From NCBI GenBank assembly GCA_002400845.2, contig NVRK02000010.1:1-56495 (forward strand): 56,495 nt of DNA. Direction: 5' to 3'. Shown here piece after piece: positions 28,812 to 38,227 of the stretch. The stretch's first letter is position 1; each line of letters begins with the position of its first letter. The notes below the pieces were generated by a model that saw only the letters and a list, made by a program, of their open reading frames with translations, did not search any database and had not been told where the DNA came from. Both the position numbers and the translations under genes were made by a program. This stretch comes from Hyphomicrobiales bacterium. GTDB taxonomy: Bacteria > Pseudomonadota > Alphaproteobacteria > Rhizobiales > Rhizobiaceae.

Positions 28812-29480
28812 ATGACATCTTTGACCATAAAAGACAATTTAAATCAGGTAATTACTCAGTGCGAGCAAGGTAGTATTGCCTCAGGCAGAAAGCCAAAAGA
28901 CATTCAATTGATCGTTGTTTCAAAAACTTTTGATGCAGAAGCGATTATGCCAACTTTGGAAGCTGGCCATCGTGTTTTTGGTGAAAACAAAGTTCAAGAA
29001 GCGGGATTAAAATGGCCTGCCTTAAAAGAAAAATTTAGCGACGTTGAATTACACCTTATTGGTCCGTTACAAAGTAATAAAACAGCAGAAGCTGTGACTA
29101 TATTTGATGTAATCCATACAGTAGACCGTGAAAAAATTGCTAAAACATTAGCAAAAGAAATGAAAGCACAGAATAAATATCCAAAACTTTTGGTACAGGT
29201 GAATACAGGATCAGAACCCCAAAAATCTGGCATTGAACCGCAACACGCTGTTGCGTTTGTAAAACTGTGCCAAGATAAATATGGTTTAGAAATTAAAGGG
29301 TTTATGTGCATTCCGCCAGCAGACGAAAACCCTGGGACACATTTTGCACTTTTAAAGAAAATTGCAGAAGAAGTTGAACTTCCTATTCTTTCTATGGGCA
29401 TGTCGAGTGATTTTGAAACAGCAATTGAGATGGGCGCGACACATGTGCGTGTCGGCAGTGCAATATTTGGCGCGCGCTAA
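28812..29480 (+). CDS. yggS: PLP homeostasis protein (YggS/PROSC family)
   Basis: Pyridoxal-phosphate-binding protein with an alanine-racemase-like barrel but no racemase domain. It helps control free PLP. The PLP lysine is K38 in LIVVSKTF. GENKVQEA, LHLIGPLQSNK, VDREKIAKTL, GFMCIPP and LSMGMSSDFETAIEMGATHVRVGSAIFG are diagnostic. 222 residues. It is convergent with the L,D-transpeptidase gene, with a gap of 9 bases. Confidence 0.95.
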   Translation: MTSLTIKDNLNQVITQCEQGSIASGRKPKDIQLIVVSKTFDAEAIMPTLEAGHRVFGENKVQEAGLKWPALKEKFSDVELHLIGPLQSNKTAEAVTIFDVIHTVDREKIAKTLAKEMKAQNKYPKLLVQVNTGSEPQKSGIEPQHAVAFVKLCQDKYGLEIKGFMCIPPADENPGTHFALLKKIAEEVELPILSMGMSSDFETAIEMGATHVRVGSAIFGAR

Positions 29481-29489
29481 ACAGAAAAT

Positions 29490-30038
29490 CTAAACGCTAA
29501 TTTTCACGATAGTTTTTGAATTTAATTTAGGCAAAAGTTGGAGCATAAGTTCAGGTTCTATCGCTATACATCCATGTGTAGCTGCATTCTTTTTACTTGT
29601 TTGATGAAAAAATATGGCGCTGCCTTTGTTCTTACCTACATAAGAATTTCTATTTGGAATATTGTAATCTAAAACCAAGCAAATGTCGTATAAACGATCG
29701 TTTCGCATTAAAAGTTCATGAGAAAAACGATTCGGCAACGTAATAAACTGATTATAATTGGCGTTATGAGGTGCATCGCACCAACCCATGTTTTTTGTAA
29801 TGGGTATCATTGCAAGGCCAGTTGTGGGTAACTTAATACGGTCGTATCTATAAAAACCATATAAAATATTAAAGTCTCCAATAGGCGTTGCACCGTCGCT
29901 CTCGTTTTTAAAAGCGGTGATCCCTGTTTTACCCAATGAGCAATGATGAACAATGTTGTTAAATGACAATAAGCCAAGGTGTTTTGACGTTGTACAAGCA
30001 GGCCTGATTTGAATAATTTTTGAATATGAATTTTTCAC
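29490..30038 (-). CDS. L,D-transpeptidase (YkuD) family protein
   Basis: 182 residues with one YkuD domain. The catalytic Cys is about residue 157 in THGCIAI, with the upstream His in AIFFHQTSKKNAATHG. The family cross-links or anchors peptidoglycan in the periplasm. No signal peptide or membrane segment is visible (it begins MKNSYSKIIQIRPACTTSKH). The protein may therefore be exported by an unrecognised route or act in the cytosol. The start is the ATG at 30038; no clear upstream extension with a signal peptide was seen. Confidence 0.85.
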   Translation of the reverse strand: MKNSYSKIIQIRPACTTSKHLGLLSFNNIVHHCSLGKTGITAFKNESDGATPIGDFNILYGFYRYDRIKLPTTGLAMIPITKNMGWCDAPHNANYNQFITLPNRFSHELLMRNDRLYDICLVLDYNIPNRNSYVGKNKGSAIFFHQTSKKNAATHGCIAIEPELMLQLLPKLNSKTIVKISV

Positions 30039-30087
30039 AAGACATTCTCTAGTTTGTTTGGCTTCACAATATTCAGATTTTGTTCAC

Positions 30088-30097
30088 ACACGCGTGT
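30088..30097. promoter_or_regulatory. Perfect 10-base palindrome between divergent promoters
   Basis: ACACGCGTGT lies in the 256-base gap between the L,D-transpeptidase gene (minus) and the response regulator gene (plus). Its position suits an operator, but the binding protein is unknown. Nothing else recognisable was seen in the gap. Confidence 0.3.
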
Positions 30098-30294
30098 AAT
30101 TTAGCGTGATAGGGTTCTTTTTTAATAAATCGTAGTTATTACTATTAGATATTGATTTAATCATAAACGATCAATTCAAAGATTATTTGTCTGAGAATGA
30201 GTAGATGAAATAGATATAAAAATGTCTAATTTAAATACTACATAGTTTTCAGATTTTAAATGTTATATTAGATAGATTTTCTGGGAGAAACCCA

Positions 30295-30978
30295 ATGGCA
30301 GTACGTACAATTTTGTTAATTGATGATGACGACGAGCTACGCGAAGCATTGTCTGAACAATTGTCACTGTATGAAGAATTTCAAATTTTAACTGAGGCCA
30401 GTGCAACAAAGGGTGTGCAGACAGCTCGCAACAATCATGTTGATTTGTTGGTGATGGATGTTGGCTTGCCAGATATGGATGGGCGCGAAGCTGTAAAGTT
30501 ACTGCGAAAAGGTGGGTTTAGAGCGCCGATTATAATGCTTACCGGTCATGATACAGATTCAGATACCATTTTGGGTTTGGAAGCTGGAGCAAATGATTAT
30601 GTTGTTAAGCCATTTAGGTTTGCTGTTTTCTTGGCGCGTATCAGAGCGCAATTGCGAACGCATGAACAAAGCGAAGATGCTGTATTTGCGGTGGGGCCTT
30701 ATACGTTTAAACCTGCACAAAAAATATTGATTGAAGACAATGGCAGTAAAGTGCGTTTAACCGAAAAAGAAACCGCGATTATGAAATATTTGTATCGTGC
30801 AGAACAAAAAATTATTGGCCGCGATGAATTGCTAGAGCAAGTTTGGGGATATAATTCTGGTGTTACTACGCACACATTAGAAACTCATATTTATCGCTTA
30901 AGACAGAAAATTGAGAAAGATCCTTCCAATGCTAAATTATTAGTGACAGAAGGCGGCGGATACAAATTAGTTCCGTAA
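30295..30978 (+). CDS. OmpR/PhoB-family response regulator
   Basis: 227 residues. The receiver domain (1-120) has the acidic pocket DDDD at 10-13, phosphoacceptor D55 in VMDVGLPDMDG, T83 and K105. A winged-helix DNA-binding domain (about 130-226) contains LTEKETAIMKYLY and TLETHIYRLRQKIE. No histidine kinase is adjacent. Placement near ftsK and the origin and the overall sequence suggest a CenR-type envelope regulator, but that is inference. GGGAG stands 10 bases before the ATG, and a terminator follows the stop. Confidence 0.93.
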   Translation: MAVRTILLIDDDDELREALSEQLSLYEEFQILTEASATKGVQTARNNHVDLLVMDVGLPDMDGREAVKLLRKGGFRAPIIMLTGHDTDSDTILGLEAGANDYVVKPFRFAVFLARIRAQLRTHEQSEDAVFAVGPYTFKPAQKILIEDNGSKVRLTEKETAIMKYLYRAEQKIIGRDELLEQVWGYNSGVTTHTLETHIYRLRQKIEKDPSNAKLLVTEGGGYKLVP

Positions 30979-31001
30979 ATCATATCCGTAATGAATTTAA
31001 T

Positions 31002-31029
31002 AAAGCCGCTTTTATTTAGAGGCTTTTTT
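31002..31029 (+). terminator. Intrinsic terminator after the response regulator
   Basis: AAAGCC (31002-31007) pairs with GGCTTT (31021-31026), and the T-run continues to 31029. It lies 23 bases after the response-regulator stop and 14 bases before the next gene. Confidence 0.7.
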
Positions 31030-31043
31030 GGTTAGATAGACTT

Positions 31044-31514
31044 ATGAGTTTAGATGAAGACATAAAGTTTTTTTCGCGTGTTGAGTTGTTCCAAGAGTTT
31101 TCTTTGGAGCAATTACGATTGCTTGCATTTGGTGCTGAACGCAAACTTTACCGAGACGGAGAAATTGTGTTTCACCAAGGAGATTTATCCAATGGTGGCT
31201 ATGTTTTATTGTCGGGTAAGATTGACCTTATACTCAAAGACGACAAAAAAATCATTGAAAGTCTTGGTGAGAATGCTTTGATTGGCGAGTTGGCGCTTAT
31301 TTCATCAAATAGACGATCTGCAACTGCGATTGCAAAAGGTCAGGTGCACTTAATTTTTATCTCGCGTGATTTGTTTAGGCGTATGCTAAGTGAATATCCT
31401 GAACTGGCAACTTTGCTACAAGCAAGAATTCAAAAAAACGTTCAGTCCATGTTGATTAAAATGACTGATGTTCAGACAAAATTGAATAAGATAAAAAACC
31501 TGTCTTTAGAATGA
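31044..31514 (+). CDS. Cyclic-nucleotide-binding domain protein without DNA-binding domain
   Basis: 156 residues. A single CRP-like beta-roll (about 10-125) has EIVFHQGDLSNGGYVLLSGKIDLIL, LGENALIGELALISSNRRSATAIA and a Crp-like helix. The C-terminus is a helix with no helix-turn-helix. The phosphate-binding cassette GELALISSNRRSA keeps the Glu and Arg that bind cNMP in CRP. It is a probable sensor or scaffold. It lies 65 bases after the response regulator, separated from it by a terminator hairpin. Confidence 0.85.
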   Translation: MSLDEDIKFFSRVELFQEFSLEQLRLLAFGAERKLYRDGEIVFHQGDLSNGGYVLLSGKIDLILKDDKKIIESLGENALIGELALISSNRRSATAIAKGQVHLIFISRDLFRRMLSEYPELATLLQARIQKNVQSMLIKMTDVQTKLNKIKNLSLE

Positions 31515-31554
31515 GATTTTATTTTAGCTTACGCAGATGAATATGTTTTTTTTA

Positions 31555-32355
31555 TCAAAATTGAAAAGTTGCGATTACTGGTACGTGATCGGAACATTTT
31601 TCCCAGTCACGTGCCTGGGTTAAAATTTCTATGTCAGTTAGTTTTTCTGCAAGTTCTGCTGCGCCCCAAATATGATCGAGACGTCGTCCTCTATTGTTAA
31701 CTTTCCAATCTTTAGAACGATAGCTCCACCATGTGAAAACTTTTTCAGGTGTTGGAATGTGTTGGCGAATTAAATCTTTCCAATCACCAGCATCCATAAT
31801 GGCGTTTAAGCCTTCGACCTCAATTGGTGTGTGAGACACTACTTTTAAAAGTTGTTTGTGTGACCAAACATCTTCCTCTAATGGGGCAATGTTTAAATCT
31901 CCCACTATTATTGCAGGTGTGTCGCCCTCGTTAGCGTTTAACAATTTCATTTCTTCAATGAATTTTAATTTATGATCGAATTTCGGATTTTTCTCAATGT
32001 TTGGTTCATCACCGCCGGCTGGTACGTAAAAATTATGAATATTTATGGTTTTTCCACCCGCTTCAAAACAGGTTGAGATGTGGCGAGTGTCACCCATTTT
32101 AACGTAGTCGGTGGAATGGATTTGAGTTAGGGGTGTTTTAGAAACAGTGGCCACACCATGATAGCCTTTTTGACCATGCACAGCATGATATTTGTACCCA
32201 AGATTTTCAAAAGCTTTATATGGAAATTGATCGTTTTGACACTTAATTTCTTGAAAGCAAATTATATCTGGATCACGCATTTCGATTAATTTTTCAATTA
32301 AAGGCATGCGAAGGCGAACAGAATTTATGTTCCAAGTAATAAGTTTAAACGTCAT
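31555..32355 (-). CDS. xthA: Exodeoxyribonuclease III
   Basis: AP endonuclease and 3'-5' exonuclease in base-excision repair. Signature motifs: ITWNINSVRLR, DIICFQEIKCQ (metal Glu), VGDLNIAPLEEDVW, RRLDHIWGA and SDHVPVIATF. 266 residues. It is on the minus strand, 137 bases downstream of lolA, with an 11-base-pair hairpin between them. Confidence 0.96.
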   Translation of the reverse strand: MTFKLITWNINSVRLRMPLIEKLIEMRDPDIICFQEIKCQNDQFPYKAFENLGYKYHAVHGQKGYHGVATVSKTPLTQIHSTDYVKMGDTRHISTCFEAGGKTINIHNFYVPAGGDEPNIEKNPKFDHKLKFIEEMKLLNANEGDTPAIIVGDLNIAPLEEDVWSHKQLLKVVSHTPIEVEGLNAIMDAGDWKDLIRQHIPTPEKVFTWWSYRSKDWKVNNRGRRLDHIWGAAELAEKLTDIEILTQARDWEKCSDHVPVIATFQF

Positions 32356-32429
32356 GAAAACCCCAGATCAAAGCTATGTGTATTTGTCGCTACATTGGTA
32401 CAAGCACTGGTTTGATACAAGTTAAGAAG

Positions 32430-32456
32430 AAGCGTTGATAAAATGTATCAACGCTT
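32430..32456 (-). terminator. Strong hairpin between lolA and xthA
   Basis: AAGCGTTGATA (32430-32440) and TATCAACGCTT (32446-32456) are exact complements around AAATG. On the minus strand the stem is followed by TTCTT, so it may end the ftsK-lolA transcript. On the plus strand TTATGGC and a 7-T run follow. No plus-strand gene ends here. Confidence 0.6.
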
Positions 32457-32492
32457 TTATGGCTTTTTTTGAAATTATACCTTATCAGCGCT

Positions 32493-33116
32493 CTAGTTAC
32501 GGCGCTTGAAATTAACTTTGCTGAATTGAAACAGTTTATCTGAAAGTTTAACGTTTTTTTGAACATCGAATATTAATACAGATGTTTCTTTTCCTTGAGC
32601 GTCTTTAATCGTCCATTGTCTTAGATCAAAAGTCTCAGGATCAAATAATAAAGTAATGACGGAGTTTCCAAAAAGATGTTTATCGCCCATTATTATGGTT
32701 GTTACGTCTTCTTCTACTTTTACAGACTGGATGGAATTGTTTTTGATATTTATCTTATTGTCTAAGAGTAATTTTAATGGGGTAGCTTTTAACGGATAAG
32801 ATTGGAAAGTTTTCAATTTTTTGTTGAGCACAGCAACGCTTTTGCCATTTGAAATTACTTCGATTGCTGAAGGCTCTTCATAGGTAAAACGTATTTTACC
32901 AGGGCGCGATAAATAAAATTTGCCACCATTTTGTTGCCCCTTAGGGCCAAATTGCAAAAACTCACCAGTCATTGTCGGCGCATTTGCATAATGTGCACTT
33001 AATGCGTTGATCGTATCTTCGCGTTGGCCTGCTTGAGAAAGAACAGTGCTTAGCAATATTGCAGAACCAGCAAGCAACACTTTTGCAACCATTTTAAGTG
33101 TATTTAACTTTAACAT
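32493..33116 (-). CDS. lolA: Outer-membrane lipoprotein carrier protein LolA
   Basis: Periplasmic chaperone that carries lipoproteins from LolCDE to the outer membrane. A signal peptide of about 28 residues ends near LSQAGQ. The LolA beta-sheet domain shows MTGEFLQFGPKGQQNGGKFYLSRPGKIRFTYEEP and FDLRQWTIKDAQGKETSV. 207 residues. In Hyphomicrobiales it usually follows ftsK, as here. Confidence 0.92.
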   Translation of the reverse strand: MLKLNTLKMVAKVLLAGSAILLSTVLSQAGQREDTINALSAHYANAPTMTGEFLQFGPKGQQNGGKFYLSRPGKIRFTYEEPSAIEVISNGKSVAVLNKKLKTFQSYPLKATPLKLLLDNKINIKNNSIQSVKVEEDVTTIIMGDKHLFGNSVITLLFDPETFDLRQWTIKDAQGKETSVLIFDVQKNVKLSDKLFQFSKVNFKRRN

Positions 33117-33260
33117 TTAATTCTCCAAATTCACTTAGTCTTTTAGGCGATTAATAGGCCTAAGGTTTGGCAATAATTTTACCGATATTTTTATTGCAAA
33201 AAGACTTGTTCAAATAGTGACAGCGATATCGAGTGAAGTCATTTATTTTTGCATACACAA

Positions 33261-36056
33261 TTAAAAGGTTTCATTTTCATCGGGTACTAAAATTTCGCGT
33301 TTTCCTGCATGATTTGCTGCACTGATTAATTTTTCATCTTCCATTCGCTCAATCAATGTTGCTGCGCGATTGTATCCAATGCCTAAACGGCGCTGAATAT
33401 AAGAAGTTGATACTTTACGATCGCGTAATACAACTGCGACCGCTTGGTCATAAATGTCATTTGATTCTGACAATTTATCAGTGCCTGCTGGAGCAGACCC
33501 CTCAGCACCTTCTTCTTCAATGTCTTCTGTAACAGCTTCTAGATATTGTGGCACACCTTGTGTTTTGAGATGTTTCACAATTGCTTCAACTTCTTCATCA
33601 GCAACAAAGGGACCGTGAACACGTTGCGTTCTGCCACCGCCAGCCATGTAAAGCATATCACCCATACCAAGTAATTGTTCGGCACCTTGCTCACCAAGAA
33701 TGGTTCGAGAATCTATTTTAGATGTAACTTGGAAAGAAATACGAGTAGGGAAATTGGCTTTAATTGTACCTGTAATCACATCAACAGATGGACGTTGGGT
33801 TGCCATGATAACGTGGATACCAGCCGCACGCGCCATTTGCGCCAAGCGTTGAATTGTACCTTCAATGTCTTTACCAGCAACCATCATAAGATCGGCCATC
33901 TCATCAATAAGCACGACGATGAATGGCATTGGCTCAAGGTTTAATTGTTCTGTCTCATATATGGCCTCACCAGTATCGCGGTCAAAACCAGTTTGTATGG
34001 TCCGTGAAATCGGCTCGCCTTTTAATTTGGCTTGTTCTACTCGTTGGTTAAATCCATCGATGTTACGAACGCCAACTTTTGACATCTTCTTATAGCGATC
34101 TTCCATTTCGCGTACTGTCCATTTAAGGGCAACAACCGCTTTTTTAGGGTCAGTAACAACTGGCGTTAAAAGATGTGGAATGCCTTCGTAAATGGAAAGC
34201 TCCAACATTTTTGGATCAATCATTATCATCTTCACTTGTGTTGGGTCTAGCTTGTAAAGAATGGACAAGATCATTGTATTCATCGCAACAGATTTACCAG
34301 AACCTGTTGTACCAGCCACAAGTAAATGAGGCATTTTTGCAAGATCGGCGATAACGGGTTTGCCGCCAATATCTTTGCCCAATACCAGTGGTAGTTTGGC
34401 TTTGGTACTCTCATAGGCTTTTGACGCAAATGTCTCACGTAAATAAACAGTTTCGCGAATATGGTTCGGCAATTCTATACCAATGGCGTTGCGACCAGGA
34501 ATTACGGCAACACGTGCAGCGATCGCGCTCATTGAACGAGCAATGTCATCTGCTAAACCAACAACCCGAGAAGATTTTATACCCGGCGCTGGCTCTAATT
34601 CATAAAGTGTAACAACGGGGCCTGGGTGAACCTGAATGATTTCACCCTTAACGCCAAAGTCTTCTAATACACTTTCGAGCAGACGTGCATTTGCCTCTAG
34701 TGCTTCGGCAGACAATGTTGCGTCTTTGACGATGCTTTTATGTTCGGCTAAAAAATCAATGTCAGGCAGAATAAACCCACCAACGTTAGATTTTTGTTGT
34801 GGTTGGCGTGACACACGAGCATTTTGAACTGGCGCAGCAGTTGGCGCAATTGGTTGTTGTTGAACTATACGAGAAGTTGTTTGCGGTGCAATAGAAGGGT
34901 GGGTTTCTTGCAAGTCTGGTGCATTGCCATAAACTTCTTCTCCATATGTTGGCGCCATTTCTGGTGCTGTAATTAATTCTGCGGCGCCATATTGGGTATC
35001 AGCAAAAGTAGGATCTTGACCTAAAGGTTGGAACCCTGGTTCTAACTGCGACTGTTGTGAAAATTGATCTAAACTGTGATGGTCTATATTTTGATGTTGG
35101 GCGCTAGGATTATGAAATTCACTCAAACCATCGTCAGCTGGTTCTGTTAATTTGTCATAAGCATTGGTAAGGCGTTTCAAAAACCCAGTTTTTTGTGACT
35201 TAAATTGTGCGCCAGACTGTAAATATGGATCTTCTTGTTGTGGTGCAGGATTTACTTCTTCTTTTTGGATAACAATTGAGGCTTGCTGTGTATCATGATG
35301 GGTAGGTGCTGCATTTTGAGATTTACGCTTGCGCATTGCTTGAAATGTTAATGCCCAATGTGAAACAGCCCCAATTGTGCCAATAAAGCCAGCAAGTAGT
35401 CCAGCGCTGATAGAGCCACTATTTTCTAAAATTTCGCCCGTTTCAGGATCAACGTTAAACCCATTTGGATCAGTTTTTGGTGGGCGGTTTACAAGGCCAG
35501 CAGCATAAAGGGTAAAGCCTATGGCTGGAATAATGAAAAGCGTGAAAAATATGATTGCGAAAATATGAGATGGATATTCCCCAATAATCATTCTTGGAAT
35601 TGCAAGCACTAGGTCGCCAGTAATACCGCCCATACCAGCAGGCAGAGGCCATGTTTCAAACACAGGCAAACAACCAAATGCTGCAGAAGCAGATGCCATT
35701 GCAACAGGCCAAGCAATAAGACGTTTTTTGAAATAACCAATTGGTTTTTGGATGAGTTTAAGCCAACCCCATATTGCAGGTGGTACAAGTGCTAACGTGC
35801 TTGCTAGGCCAAAAAATTGCATTAAAATATCGGATAATGACGCGCCAAGATAGCCGCCAGCATTTTGAACAATATTTCCATTTGCGTTTGAAAAACTTGG
35901 ATCAAGAACAGACCATGTAGCTAAACTGGCAAAAGAAATTGCTACCAATGCTAAAAGGCAAAGGCCTAAAATGACGCCTAATTGACCTGAAAGCCAAGAC
36001 TTATATGTGGTGGCAGGATGTTTGTATTTTTTAGAACCCGCATTGGCCAATTGCAT
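33261..36056 (-). CDS. ftsK: DNA translocase FtsK
   Basis: Septal DNA pump that clears and resolves chromosome termini during division. Four N-terminal membrane segments (about 28-50, 72-95, 108-130, 160-185) are followed by a Gln/Pro-rich linker (about 240-430), a RecA-like motor with Walker [11 protein letters not shown] and Walker [14 protein letters not shown], and a C-terminal gamma winged helix ([22 protein letters not shown]) that reads KOPS. 931 residues. A perfect CtrA-type sequence lies about 75 bases upstream of its ATG. Confidence 0.97.
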   Translation of the reverse strand: MQLANAGSKKYKHPATTYKSWLSGQLGVILGLCLLALVAISFASLATWSVLDPSFSNANGNIVQNAGGYLGASLSDILMQFFGLASTLALVPPAIWGWLKLIQKPIGYFKKRLIAWPVAMASASAAFGCLPVFETWPLPAGMGGITGDLVLAIPRMIIGEYPSHIFAIIFFTLFIIPAIGFTLYAAGLVNRPPKTDPNGFNVDPETGEILENSGSISAGLLAGFIGTIGAVSHWALTFQAMRKRKSQNAAPTHHDTQQASIVIQKEEVNPAPQQEDPYLQSGAQFKSQKTGFLKRLTNAYDKLTEPADDGLSEFHNPSAQHQNIDHHSLDQFSQQSQLEPGFQPLGQDPTFADTQYGAAELITAPEMAPTYGEEVYGNAPDLQETHPSIAPQTTSRIVQQQPIAPTAAPVQNARVSRQPQQKSNVGGFILPDIDFLAEHKSIVKDATLSAEALEANARLLESVLEDFGVKGEIIQVHPGPVVTLYELEPAPGIKSSRVVGLADDIARSMSAIAARVAVIPGRNAIGIELPNHIRETVYLRETFASKAYESTKAKLPLVLGKDIGGKPVIADLAKMPHLLVAGTTGSGKSVAMNTMILSILYKLDPTQVKMIMIDPKMLELSIYEGIPHLLTPVVTDPKKAVVALKWTVREMEDRYKKMSKVGVRNIDGFNQRVEQAKLKGEPISRTIQTGFDRDTGEAIYETEQLNLEPMPFIVVLIDEMADLMMVAGKDIEGTIQRLAQMARAAGIHVIMATQRPSVDVITGTIKANFPTRISFQVTSKIDSRTILGEQGAEQLLGMGDMLYMAGGGRTQRVHGPFVADEEVEAIVKHLKTQGVPQYLEAVTEDIEEEGAEGSAPAGTDKLSESNDIYDQAVAVVLRDRKVSTSYIQRRLGIGYNRAATLIERMEDEKLISAANHAGKREILVPDENETF

Positions 36057-36130
36057 TTGATGCTCCTGCTATCTTAATAACCCCAGCATGATTTGCACAT
36101 GCTTCGAAGTTTTAGAATAAAGCTCTAAGG

Positions 36131-36145
36131 TTAATCAGCTGTTAA
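36131..36145. promoter_or_regulatory. Perfect CtrA-type box upstream of ftsK
   Basis: TTAATCAGCTGTTAA matches the CtrA consensus TTAA-N7-TTAA exactly and continues into CCAT, as in many CtrA sites. It lies 75 bases upstream of the ftsK ATG, where a promoter would be expected. CtrA control of ftsK here is inference. Confidence 0.55.
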
Positions 36146-36199
36146 CCATCGCGACTTTGATGCAAGAAAATACAATTAATAGGAAGAATTTCGGCAATT

Positions 36200-36229
36200 A
36201 AAAAAGGGGACCCAAAATGGACCCCCTTT
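36200..36229 (-). terminator. Minus-strand terminator after glnK-amtB
   Basis: Read on the minus strand, AAAGGGG and CCCCTTT form a stem, with extra G-T and C-G pairs inside, and six Ts close it. It lies 65 bases after the amtB stop. Confidence 0.8.
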
Positions 36230-36234
36230 AAGGA

Positions 36235-36272
36235 GACTGAGATGTTAATTATCTGGGGAGATCATCTCAGTC
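36235..36272. repeat. Perfect 10-base-pair hairpin between amtB and its terminator
   Basis: GACTGAGATG (36235-36244) and CATCTCAGTC (36263-36272) are exact complements around 18 bases. On the plus strand TTTT follows. It precedes the stronger minus-strand terminator. It may stabilise the 3' end of the amtB mRNA or stop antisense transcription toward amtB. Confidence 0.7.
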
Positions 36273-36293
36273 TTTTGTTGGTTTTGGTGCGAA

Positions 36294-37601
36294 TTAACCG
36301 CGGCCAAATTCAGGGTAAGCTTCAACGCCTACTTCTGCTTTATCAAGACCCAGCATTTCTTCTTCTTCAGAAACGCGGATACCAATAGTAGCTTTTAATA
36401 CACCCCAAACAATTAGGGATGCTACGAATGTGAATACACCGTATGCAAGAACACCAATTAATTGAGTGCCGTATGATGTGCCGCTGTTTGTAAATGGAAC
36501 AATCATTGTACCCCAGATACCTGCAAGCAAGTGAACTGGAATAGCACCAACAACATCATCGATTTTCAATTTGTCTAATAGTGGAACTGCAAAGACAACG
36601 ATTACGCCACCCATACCACCAATGAACAATGTTTGAAGAACTGTTGGCGCCAAAGGCTCAGCAGTAATTGCAACAAGACCAGCAAGCGCACCGTTAAGTA
36701 CCATTGTTACGTCAACTTTTTTGTACATGATTTGTAGCAAGATGATTGTAACAACAACACCAGAAGCAGCTGCTAGGTTTGTGTTTGCGAAGATGCGTGA
36801 AATGTCTGAAACATCATTGATTGTACCCATAGCAAGTTGTGATGCGCCGTTAAAGCCGAACCAACCAAGCCATAGAATGAATGTACCCAATGTTGCTAGA
36901 GGGATTGATGAACCAGGCATTGGTGTAACACCATTTGCTGTATATTTGCCTTTACGTGCGCCAAGTAGAAGTGCGCCAGCAAGAGCAGCCCAGCCGCCAA
37001 CAGAGTGAACAAGTGTAGAACCAGCAAAGTCAGAGAAGCCCATTTCAGACAACCAACCAGCGCCCCACTGCCAAGAACCCGCGATTGGGTAAATGAAACC
37101 AGTAAGAACAACTACGAAGATTAGGAAAGGCCAAAGCTTAATACGCTCAGCAAGTGTACCTGAAACGATAGAAGCTGCTGTTGCAACAAATACCATCTGG
37201 AAGAACCAGTCAGATGCAATTGAATAACCTGTATCTAGGCTGTTTGCGCCAACATCATCAAATGCATATGCAAAGCTGAATGAACCCATGTAGCCGCCAT
37301 CAACGCCTGTATACATAAGGTCATAACCAATTGCCCAGTACATAATACCTGCAATTGAATATAGTGATATGTTTTTAAGACATTGCATTGATACGTTTTT
37401 AGAACGCACAAGGCCTGCTTCTAACATAGCAAAACCAGCAGCCATCCACATTACAAGGAAGCCACCAATTAAGAATAGTAGGGTGTTAAAAATATAGGCT
37501 GTGTCAGCCTTGGTTGCGAACTCTGTCTCTTGCGCGAATGCGGGAAGCGACAGAAGTGGAAGGGCAATTGCCGCTCCAAGTATGCTTTTTGTTAGTTTCA
37601 T
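36294..37601 (-). CDS. amtB: Ammonium transporter AmtB
   Basis: Trimeric inner-membrane channel for ammonium. A signal-peptide-like N-terminus (MKLTKSILGAAIALPLLSLPAFAQ) is followed by eleven predicted helices. The twin-His region includes FAGSTLVHSVGGWAALAG, and GWFGFNGAS is typical. 435 residues. It follows glnK by 30 bases. GlnK binds and blocks AmtB when nitrogen is sufficient. Confidence 0.96.
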   Translation of the reverse strand: MKLTKSILGAAIALPLLSLPAFAQETEFATKADTAYIFNTLLFLIGGFLVMWMAAGFAMLEAGLVRSKNVSMQCLKNISLYSIAGIMYWAIGYDLMYTGVDGGYMGSFSFAYAFDDVGANSLDTGYSIASDWFFQMVFVATAASIVSGTLAERIKLWPFLIFVVVLTGFIYPIAGSWQWGAGWLSEMGFSDFAGSTLVHSVGGWAALAGALLLGARKGKYTANGVTPMPGSSIPLATLGTFILWLGWFGFNGASQLAMGTINDVSDISRIFANTNLAAASGVVVTIILLQIMYKKVDVTMVLNGALAGLVAITAEPLAPTVLQTLFIGGMGGVIVVFAVPLLDKLKIDDVVGAIPVHLLAGIWGTMIVPFTNSGTSYGTQLIGVLAYGVFTFVASLIVWGVLKATIGIRVSEEEEMLGLDKAEVGVEAYPEFGRG

Positions 37602-37631
37602 TTATTTAGTCCTTAGAACTATCAATTTTGA

Positions 37632-37970
37632 TTAAAGAGCTTCATCGCCGGTTTCACCGGTACGAATGCGAGTTGCCTGAAGTAGGTCGTAGACAAAGAT
37701 TTTGCCATCGCCGATTTGGCCAGTGCGCGCAGCAGTGGTAATCGCTTCAAGTGCTTTGTCGGCAGCGTCGTCAGATACCGCAACTTCTACTTTTACTTTT
37801 GGTAGAAAATTTACAGCATATTCTGTACCGCGATAAATTTCGGTATGGCCTTTTTGGCGCCCGTAACCACGAACTTCAGTAACTGTAAGTCCCTCGATAC
37901 CCAAAGCTGTTAAAGCTTCGCGTACATCGTCAAGCCTAAATGGCTTAATGATTGCTGTTATGAATTTCAT
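37632..37970 (-). CDS. glnK: Nitrogen regulatory protein P-II (GlnK)
   Basis: Trimeric signal protein that senses 2-oxoglutarate and ATP/ADP. The T-loop carries the uridylylated Tyr51 in YRGTEYAVNFLPK, with the PII signature at VRGYGRQKGHTEIY and the C-terminal TGQIGDGKIFVYDLLQATRIRTGE. 112 residues. First gene of glnK-amtB, the universal pairing. A sigma-54-like promoter lies about 110 bases upstream. Confidence 0.96.
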   Translation of the reverse strand: MKFITAIIKPFRLDDVREALTALGIEGLTVTEVRGYGRQKGHTEIYRGTEYAVNFLPKVKVEVAVSDDAADKALEAITTAARTGQIGDGKIFVYDLLQATRIRTGETGDEAL

Positions 37971-38078
37971 TTCATCACCTGTTTATTGAGGACCGCCAGT
38001 GTCTATAGACATTACGCTCCAGAGTTGTTGTCACCCAAACGGAGGACTCCCCGCCCCCCTTAAAGATGCCATTAACCA

Positions 38079-38094
38079 TTCAAGGTCTGTGCCA
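38079..38094 (-). promoter_or_regulatory. Sigma-54-like promoter for glnK-amtB
   Basis: On the minus strand TGGCACAGACCTTGAA matches the -24/-12 consensus TGGCAC-N5-TTGCA/T except for A in place of C at the -12 GC pair. It would start transcription roughly 100 bases before the glnK ATG. Sigma-54 and NtrC control of glnK-amtB is common in proteobacteria. No clear NtrC palindrome was found upstream. Confidence 0.45.
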
Positions 38095-38227
38095 AGTTGT
38101 CAACTAATTGGTAACCTATTGTAATTGCTTGTTTTATTTAGTTGTTGAAACAAAATATGAATCGAATTTAAGCACTAATTGAATAAAAAATAGGCAATAA
38201 TAATGAATTGATTAAAAAATAGTCACA

